Shown: piece by piece, positions 57,961-64,000 of the stretch
Layout: every line of letters begins with the position of its first letter
Numbering within the stretch: position 1 is the stretch's first letter
Origin: Rhodanobacter sp.
GTDB taxonomy: Bacteria; Pseudomonadota; Gammaproteobacteria; Xanthomonadales; Rhodanobacteraceae
Direction of reading: 5' to 3'
Assembly (NCBI GenBank): GCA_030148505.1
Contig: JASBTI010000001.1
Location: 1 to 64,000, forward strand
DNA length: 64,000 nt
Made by a program: the position numbers and the translations under genes
The notes under the pieces: generated by a model
The model's database searches: none
Seen by the model: the letters and a program-made list of their open reading frames with translations, nothing else
What the model was told of the DNA's origin: nothing

Positions 57961-59655
57961 CTAACCGTCTACCAACTCGACCTTCACCGGTAGGGCAGCC
58001 TGAGCTTGCATGAGTTTGCTGGCTGATAGCTCGGCGGCACGCATGAGACGGGCCGGAGGGGAATCCGCTTCTAGGCTATCCATATCTTTCCCGTCAGATT
58101 CTGCGGCGTCGGTGACGACCGTGAAAAACGCCACCTGACGCTGAAGTACTTCCGCCTGCTCCTGCATCGCCCTACTTGCCGCCGAAGCTTCCTCCACCAA
58201 GGCGGCATTTTGCTGGGTTACTTCGTCCATCTGCATGACCGCCGTGTTGACCTGATCAATGCCGGACGACTGCTCCCGGCTGGCCGCTGCTATTTCCGCC
58301 ACGATATCGGTAACCCTCCTTACGCTGCCGACAATGTCCTGGAGCGTACGGCCCGACTGCCCGACCAATTCGGTACCTGCGGTTACCTTTTCCACCGAGT
58401 CCGCAATGAGAATCTTGATTTCCTTCGCAGCCCCTGCGGCACGCTGTGCCAGATTGCGGACCTCACTCGCCACCACGGCGAAACCCCGGCCCTGCTCGCC
58501 AGCCCGGGCGGCTTCGACGGCGGCATTCAGAGCCAACAGGTTGGTCTGAAAGGCGATTTCGTCGATCAGACTGACAATGTCGGCGATCTTTCGGCTAGAG
58601 CCGTTCACCTCGCCCATCGCCAATACCGCCCGGCTCGCCACCTCGCCGCCGCGCTCGGCCTGCTCCCGCGCGCTGCGGGCGAGCCGATCTGCCTGCGAGG
58701 CATTATCCGCGTTCTGCTTTACCGTCGCCGTCATCTCCTCCATCGACGAGGCCGTTTCCTCCAGGCTGGACGCCTGCTCCTGGGTTCGCTGGCTCAAGTC
58801 ATCGTTACCCTGAGCTATCTGTCTGGCCGCGGTACCTACCGAGGCTGAGCTGCTACGCACTTCACGCACAATTCCGGCCAGCTTGGCGTCCATGCGACGC
58901 AGCGACTGCAGCAACTGCCCCAATTCGTCATGGGTGGTTATTTCAACATGATTTTCAAGCCGGCCCTCGGCAATGTTGTCGGCTACGCGCATCGCCACGC
59001 CTAATGAACGGGTAATGGAGCGGATAAGGAGGATACTGAGCAGCACGCTTAGGCCCAGACCAAAAGCCATTGCTAAATAGGCAATTTCCGCGCTGGTTTT
59101 AGCGTATTGCTCGTCTTGCGTGTAGGTGTGCTGCGCTATGGCAGATTGCATGGTGAGCAAGCTGGCAACATCCCGTTTGGAAGCGGCGTAATCGGCATCC
59201 ACCTGGCCATCAAGAATCTTAACGGCATCCTTGTAGTTGTGTTCACCTAACGCCCTGACTGCCGAGTCCATTTCCTTACCCATGCGCTCGCGATCGGTAT
59301 CGAAACGCTTTTCCAATGGGCGCTCGCGTGCTGATAGGACCGCTGCATGGAAAGTCTTCAACAAGGCTTCCTGCGCGGCTTCATGATCGTGTACGGAAGC
59401 GACGGCCGCATCGGCCTTCTGCGCACTGCCTGCGTGTGCCGCTCCGATCGCGGCGGCCCGCTCGCTACCCACCTCGGTAAAGGCCATCGACAAGGCGTTC
59501 GAGGGCACTAGCTTGTTGGCATAAATATCTTGCAATGACCCATTGCTGCGCTGCAAATCATTGACCCCGAGCAGGCCAACCACCACCAGCATCGAGCTTA
59601 CGATACCCAGTGTAATCATCAATCGCATTTTTATTGAAAGATGTAGAATAGACAT
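57961..59655 (-). CDS. Methyl-accepting chemotaxis protein, copy 2
   Basis: 564 aa, same architecture as copy 1: N-terminus [17 protein letters not shown], first helix, four-helix-bundle domain with [15 protein letters not shown], second helix ([18 protein letters not shown]), HAMP ([15 protein letters not shown]) and a nearly identical signalling domain. The periplasmic halves differ more than the signalling halves, as expected after duplication with ligand divergence. The tail is short ([10 protein letters not shown]). Confidence 0.93.
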   Translation of the reverse strand: MSILHLSIKMRLMITLGIVSSMLVVVGLLGVNDLQRSNGSLQDIYANKLVPSNALSMAFTEVGSERAAAIGAAHAGSAQKADAAVASVHDHEAAQEALLKTFHAAVLSARERPLEKRFDTDRERMGKEMDSAVRALGEHNYKDAVKILDGQVDADYAASKRDVASLLTMQSAIAQHTYTQDEQYAKTSAEIAYLAMAFGLGLSVLLSILLIRSITRSLGVAMRVADNIAEGRLENHVEITTHDELGQLLQSLRRMDAKLAGIVREVRSSSASVGTAARQIAQGNDDLSQRTQEQASSLEETASSMEEMTATVKQNADNASQADRLARSAREQAERGGEVASRAVLAMGEVNGSSRKIADIVSLIDEIAFQTNLLALNAAVEAARAGEQGRGFAVVASEVRNLAQRAAGAAKEIKILIADSVEKVTAGTELVGQSGRTLQDIVGSVRRVTDIVAEIAAASREQSSGIDQVNTAVMQMDEVTQQNAALVEEASAASRAMQEQAEVLQRQVAFFTVVTDAAESDGKDMDSLEADSPPARLMRAAELSASKLMQAQAALPVKVELVDG

Positions 59656-60191
59656 GATAAATCCTCGTCAAATAATTGGGAATACCGAGCAATACCCGGC
59701 GATGAATTTCCGCTTTTCCTTTACTGTCTCGAAGCGGGTGAAGTACCGTGAGCGGCGAGCGGCATAATTGGCCTGTAATACAAAAGCCCCATCAGGAAAT
59801 CCTCGGACGGCCGGAGATACCCGCTGTTTAAATCACCACCCTCACTTCTACCTGCCTCACCTGTAGTCGGCACGATGTGCATTTAATTTAGTTCTACTTT
59901 TCGCGCGCTGTGTGACCCGTCACTCATAAAATGTTGTTCACCGCCCCACCTGGCCCGGTTTCGTAAATTCTTGCGACGAAGGGATCTGGAGGAGCCCTCT
60001 CGCCACTTCGGGAGATTTATCCTCACGATTTGCAAGACGCATTATCGATATCGAGGGACACGGCGGGCAGCAGCGATTCGTCGGAGGCTCCTAACTCAGG
60101 ACTGCAGACACCACTTCGAGCACCAGCTGCCGACACGGTTGCGGTAATCTTGAGGGTGGAGGGCATTTATGCCGATTTCAGAACTGACGAA
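59656..60191. other. Gap upstream of the alpha/beta hydrolase
   Basis: No gene is supported if the hydrolase starts at ATG 60192; a TTG at 60030 would extend it upstream. Contains AT-rich patches near 59880-59930 that could be promoters for either neighbour. Confidence 0.4.
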
Positions 60192-61016
60192 ATGATCGGC
60201 AGTAGCGATAACGACGCCGAGACGCTTTTCATGATCCACGGCATGTGGGGCGGTCCAGGGTATTGGGACAACTTTCGTGGCATTTTCGAGTCTCTGGGCT
60301 ACCGCTGCCTGGCGACCACCCTGCCCTACCACGGTCACGCTCCCACAGACGACGCCGACCCGCGGCTTGGCCGGACCAGCATCCGCGATTACGCTGACGC
60401 GCTGGAAAACGAAATCGCCACGCTCGCCAAACAACCGATCCTGATCGGACATTCAATGGGTGGACTGCTGGCCCAGGTACTCGCGGCACGCGGTCGCGCC
60501 AGAGCTGCGGTATTGCTTGCGCCAGCGTCGCCCGCAGGAATATTTGCCCTGACTCCGTCGGTCTTGCGAAGCTTTTTGCCGGTGATGACACACTGGGGCT
60601 TCTGGCGAAAGCCAATGCGCCAGCCCTTTTCCACGGCCGTGTATTCCATGCTGCACCTGCTACCGCCCGCACAACAACGTCGCACCTACGAGCGTTTTGT
60701 GCAGGAGTCAGGGCGTGCGGCTTGCGAGATCGGGTTGTGGCCGCTCGATCCTCACCGCACGACCCGTGTCGACGCCGCAGCCGTTGGATGCCCGCTGCTG
60801 GTGATTGTCGGCGCTGAAGATCGCATCACCCCCGCCAAAGTCGTGCAGAAGGTCGCCCGGAAGTATGCCGAACGAGCCACGTTCAAGATATTCGCAAATC
60901 ATGCCCACTGGCTTGTGGAAGAACCCGGGTGGCAGGACATCGCCCTTGGCATCGCTGACTGGCTGAAGCACTTGCCAGCGGAAGCCGAGGCGAGCCGGGA
61001 AGTACGTCCCGTCTAG
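60192..61016 (+). CDS. Alpha/beta hydrolase
   Basis: 274 aa from ATG 60192. Oxyanion loop MIHGMWGGPGYW, nucleophile elbow GHSMGGLLA, catalytic Asp in VGAEDRITP and His in FANHAHWLVEEPGW. Family includes esterases and lipases; substrate unknown. A TTG at 60030 gives a longer protein (328 aa) without recognisable added domain. No strong ribosome-binding site marks either start, so this is the least certain start in the region. Confidence 0.8.
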   Translation: MIGSSDNDAETLFMIHGMWGGPGYWDNFRGIFESLGYRCLATTLPYHGHAPTDDADPRLGRTSIRDYADALENEIATLAKQPILIGHSMGGLLAQVLAARGRARAAVLLAPASPAGIFALTPSVLRSFLPVMTHWGFWRKPMRQPFSTAVYSMLHLLPPAQQRRTYERFVQESGRAACEIGLWPLDPHRTTRVDAAAVGCPLLVIVGAEDRITPAKVVQKVARKYAERATFKIFANHAHWLVEEPGWQDIALGIADWLKHLPAEAEASREVRPV

Positions 61017-61245
61017 GGATGTGACGATCGCTGCTTCCGCTGCTAGAGTAAGTTCTTGACAACCATCCGCTGGTTGCAAGAGGTGGCCTGTTGTCGCGCC
61101 CGGCGAAAGGCACCCTTCTGGACGAAATTTAGTGCAAGCGTGCAATACGTGAGAGACGAGTCTGCGGATATACCGGACTCACCACGTCGGGAAGGACACA
61201 GCGGTCTCTTCAACAATGACTTCATGAACCAGGCAAAGGGAATGC

Positions 61246-62688
61246 ATGATGGGGTTTACCAGCCAACCCATGGCGGAAGAAGGGGAGCATACGTCAGGCT
61301 CGCGTCCTCTCTCCGGTGAGCACCATACCGGGATGGAGAGCAACTTCTGCACGCCGTTGATCAAGGTAATGGATCTCCTGCTCGACGCAGTCTGCGTGGT
61401 CGATGCCGATGGCCGTTTTGTTTTCGCCAGCGCCGCGTGTGAGAGGATTTTTGGCTATACCCCCGCCGAGATGGCTGGCCGGCGGATGATTGAACTGGTC
61501 CACCCGGAGGACCGCGCGAGGACCCAGCAAGCAGCCCGAGAAATCATGGCCGGAGAACCCAAGTTGCATTTCGAGAATCGCTACATCCGCAAAGATGGCA
61601 GCGTCGCCCACATCACCTGGTCAGCGCGCTGGTCGGAGGCCGACCAGGTGCGGCTGGCCGTAGCACGCGATGTAACCGAACTTCGACGCGCCGGGTCGAT
61701 GCAATCTGCGCTGCATGCGATTTCGGAGGCCGCGCACGCGACCGAAGATCTACTCGCGATGTTTCGACGTATTCATCAGATCATCGGCGAAATGCTCCCC
61801 GCGACCAATTTCTTTGTGGCGCTGTATGACCGGGAAAAGGATGAGCTGAGCTTTCCCTACTACATAGATGAGCACGATACGACACCCGCCACCTGCAAGC
61901 TCGATTCAGGAACCTTGAGCGCCGAAGTCATTCGCAGCGGTGAGGCCTTGCTGCTCACACCGGCCAATAGAAGTTCGCTACCTGCTCACGTAACCGCGGT
62001 CCACGGCATGGACTCACTGGACTGGCTTGGCGTTCCACTTTCCACCCAAAACGGGGTCATCGGAGCACTGGTGGTGCAGAGCTATTCGGGCAAGGTCCGT
62101 TACCGACCGGGCGACAAAGTGTTGTTACAGTTCGTTTCGATCCAGGTTGCCGCCGCGATCGAACGCAAACAGGCCGAGACCAGATTGCGGTATATGGCAC
62201 GCCACGACGCGCTGACCGGGCTGCCCAGTCGCGAATGGTTCTACGAATGCATGCAACAGGCGTTGGTCCGCGCGCAGCAAGAAAACGCACGCATGGCCTT
62301 ACTCTACATCGATCTGGATCGGTTCAAGCAGGTCAATGATCGACACGGCCACGCCACCGGCGATCTGCTATTGCAACAGGTCGCTGTCCGCATCCGACAG
62401 TGCACCCGCGAATCGGACACCATTGGTCGTATCGGTGGCGATGAATTCGTCGTCTTACTCGGCTCGTTCACCATGTTCGAGCACGCCGCAACGGTCGCCG
62501 AGAAGATCCGGACAAAGCTCAGTCAGCCTATGGAAATTGGTGGCCACGATATGCGGATATCTTGCAGCATTGGCGCCGTTATCTACCCGGAACATGGCCT
62601 TGTGAGCGACGAACTGATGCAACAGGCTGATGCCGCCATGTATATCGCCAAGCAGCAAGGAGGCGACCGGCTTCAGATGGGCGCTTGA
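61246..62688 (+). CDS. PAS-GAF-GGDEF diguanylate cyclase
   Basis: 480 aa. PAS about 40-150 (VCVVDADGRFVFASAACERIFG), GAF about 165-310 (FFVALYDREKDELSFPYY; LGVPLSTQNGVIGALVVQSY), GGDEF domain 320-480 with IGGDEF near residue 405 and RxxD site (RESD) five residues before. No membrane segment. The ribosome-binding site AAAGGGAA precedes two adjacent ATGs. Active cytoplasmic c-di-GMP producer. Confidence 0.92.
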   Translation: MMGFTSQPMAEEGEHTSGSRPLSGEHHTGMESNFCTPLIKVMDLLLDAVCVVDADGRFVFASAACERIFGYTPAEMAGRRMIELVHPEDRARTQQAAREIMAGEPKLHFENRYIRKDGSVAHITWSARWSEADQVRLAVARDVTELRRAGSMQSALHAISEAAHATEDLLAMFRRIHQIIGEMLPATNFFVALYDREKDELSFPYYIDEHDTTPATCKLDSGTLSAEVIRSGEALLLTPANRSSLPAHVTAVHGMDSLDWLGVPLSTQNGVIGALVVQSYSGKVRYRPGDKVLLQFVSIQVAAAIERKQAETRLRYMARHDALTGLPSREWFYECMQQALVRAQQENARMALLYIDLDRFKQVNDRHGHATGDLLLQQVAVRIRQCTRESDTIGRIGGDEFVVLLGSFTMFEHAATVAEKIRTKLSQPMEIGGHDMRISCSIGAVIYPEHGLVSDELMQQADAAMYIAKQQGGDRLQMGA

Positions 62689-62840
62689 TCGTCCCTCTCG
62701 CGCACGGCGGCTGATCCGCTTGCGTCGTGCCGCGGGATGACGGCGAATGTCGGCACGCCCCGACCCTGGTATCCCGGCCTTGGTGTTATGTTATGGCTTT
62801 TGTCGGCAAGATGCACCGCGATGCCCGCCAGTGAGGTGAC

Positions 62841-63623
62841 ATGACCACTCGGCCACATTCACACCGTTACCCGATCCGTTTTCCGGCGTCCGATCAGACG
62901 CTGTTCGAGCAGGGCGAGTCCAGTTTTACGACGAGTGAAAACGGGCGGGAAACCTGTATCCGTTTTCATGATTACGCCGCCATCTATGCTCGGCCAGGCC
63001 TATACGAACAGCTATTCTACGATCGACTGAAATGCGCGTCACCGCGCAAATTGGTCGAATTGCTGACCGCGGTAGCTGCGGAAGCGGGAGAGGAAACCTT
63101 CCGGCTGCGCATTCTCGATGTGGGCGCCGGTAACGGCATGGTCGGAGAGTTGCTGCTCGATCAGGGTGCCGCGCGCGTGGTCGGAGTGGATATTCTCGCC
63201 GAAGCCAAAGCGGCGGCGATGCGCGACCGTCCCGGGGTCTACGATGCCTACTATGTCCTCGATCTGACCTGTGACCGCGACCCGCTGCTGCAAGAGCTGA
63301 AGGAGTGGCACTTCAACGCCATGACCTGCGTGGCGGCGCTCGGTTTCGGTGACATTCCGGTTGTCGCTTTTCGCACAGCCTACAACCTGGTCGCCGATGA
63401 CGGCTGGATCGCGTTCAACATCAAGGAAAGTTTTCTTGACCAAGAGGACACCAGCGGCTTTTCGCAATTAATACAACGGCTTATCCACGACGACTATCTC
63501 CGGTTACATCATCTGCAGCGCTACCGCCACCGGCTCTCGATCGAGGGACGCCCCTTGCACTACTACGCCGTGCTCGGGCGCAAGCGTCGCGACCTTGACG
63601 AGGCGTGTCTTGCCGGACTCTGA
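62841..63623 (+). CDS. Class I SAM-dependent methyltransferase
   Basis: 260 aa. Motif I is RILDVGAGNGMVGE near residue 92, followed by VVGVDILAEAK and FNAMTCVAALGFGDIP. GAGGTG precedes the ATG. Substrate unknown. The next gene, an ABC ATPase, overlaps its end, so they are probably cotranscribed. Confidence 0.85.
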   Translation: MTTRPHSHRYPIRFPASDQTLFEQGESSFTTSENGRETCIRFHDYAAIYARPGLYEQLFYDRLKCASPRKLVELLTAVAAEAGEETFRLRILDVGAGNGMVGELLLDQGAARVVGVDILAEAKAAAMRDRPGVYDAYYVLDLTCDRDPLLQELKEWHFNAMTCVAALGFGDIPVVAFRTAYNLVADDGWIAFNIKESFLDQEDTSGFSQLIQRLIHDDYLRLHHLQRYRHRLSIEGRPLHYYAVLGRKRRDLDEACLAGL

Positions 63624-64000
63624 AGCAGCCTCCTGCCCCCCTTTTGTCCTGCGCCAGGTGCGCAAGCGCTACGGTGAATTGATTGCGCTGGACGATCTAA
63701 GTCTGGAGTTTGCCGTCGGCACTACCACCGCACTGATCGGCAGCAGTGGCTCGGGCAAATCCACGGTACTGCGGCTGTTGCTGGGCCTTGAGTGGCCGGA
63801 TCAAGGACAGGTACTGGTGGACGGCCGCGTGCTGCAACCGGCACACACGCTCCCGTTGCGCCGGCGCGTCGGTTACGTGATCCAGGAGGGAGGGTTGTTC
63901 CCCCACCTCACTGCACTGGGTAATCTGGCCTTGCTTCCGCAGTATCTGGGCTGGCATGTCGAACGCATCCGCGACCGCGCCCATGAGCTTGCCGCCCTGA
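63595..64000 (+). CDS. ABC transporter ATP-binding protein (5' part only)
   Basis: About 135 residues before the window ends. Walker A GSSGSGKST, then LLLGLEWPDQG and the Q-loop VGYVIQEGGLFPHLTALGN, resembling glycine-betaine/osmoprotectant (OpuCA/ProV-type) ATPases. The signature and Walker B lie beyond 64000. No ATG precedes the domain; TTG at 63595 or 63610 is the likely start, overlapping the methyltransferase gene. Confidence 0.8.
   Translation, partial: MTRRVLPDSEAASCPPFVLRQVRKRYGELIALDDLSLEFAVGTTTALIGSSGSGKSTVLRLLLGLEWPDQGQVLVDGRVLQPAHTLPLRRRVGYVIQEGGLFPHLTALGNLALLPQYLGWHVERIRDRAHELAAL

Overview
The window is GC-rich chromosomal DNA from a gammaproteobacterium, most likely a Rhodanobacter/Dyella-type member of the Xanthomonadales. 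That is inferred from gene order (aroC-asd-fimV-truA-trpF with a LysR gene beside trpBA-accD), a Zur-type regulator next to a MerC-domain gene, and a small ribosomal protein THX gene. No taxonomic search was possible. Most of the window is core metabolism with accessory genes between; there is no prophage, integrase or CRISPR array.

Layout. 0.1-6.5 kb: protein THX, a zinc-linked MerC/Zur pair with a good Zur-box candidate, gltX, an outer-membrane protein, a DUF4399 protein, and a glycosyltransferase/PAP2 pair. 6.5-6.9 kb: a convergent non-coding gap with three 47-bp modules of DnaA-box-like 9-mers. 6.9-19.2 kb: accD, trpAB and their LysR neighbour, trpF, truA, fimV, asd, aroC, prmB. 19.2-29.8 kb: psd, a lytic transglycosylase lipoprotein, a HerA-like ATPase, greB, a membrane-anchored FGE-like protein, RNase D, tRNA-Ala(CGC). 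30.0-30.4 kb: a truncated IS3-type orfA abutting a small membrane-protein gene. 30.6-37.5 kb: M14 and M28 peptidases flanking a slipin/NfeD pair.

The most interesting locus is 37.8-41.0 kb. A SonM/OphMA-like tetrapyrrole-methylase-fold enzyme (40161-40970) is followed on the same strand by a 107-aa protein (39574-39897) with a helical N-terminal domain, a Phe-Cys-Cys-Tyr-Ile-Asn-Pro motif and an acidic tail. I read these as a split borosin (backbone alpha-N-methylated RiPP) methyltransferase and its precursor. Three bases after the precursor stop begins a membrane TPR-GGDEF diguanylate cyclase, so peptide and c-di-GMP signalling may be coupled.

41-64 kb: a DUF3014 protein, an SLC13 permease, an SDR, a large secreted protein with a structured 5' region, a frameshifted DUF4396 gene, two more diguanylate cyclases, an old yellow enzyme, a ChaC-like enzyme, CsbD, proBA, two paralogous chemoreceptors, an alpha/beta hydrolase, a methyltransferase, and the start of an ABC ATPase cut by the window end. 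Three cyclases with intact GG(D/E)EF and RxxD sites plus two chemoreceptors make this half rich in signalling genes.
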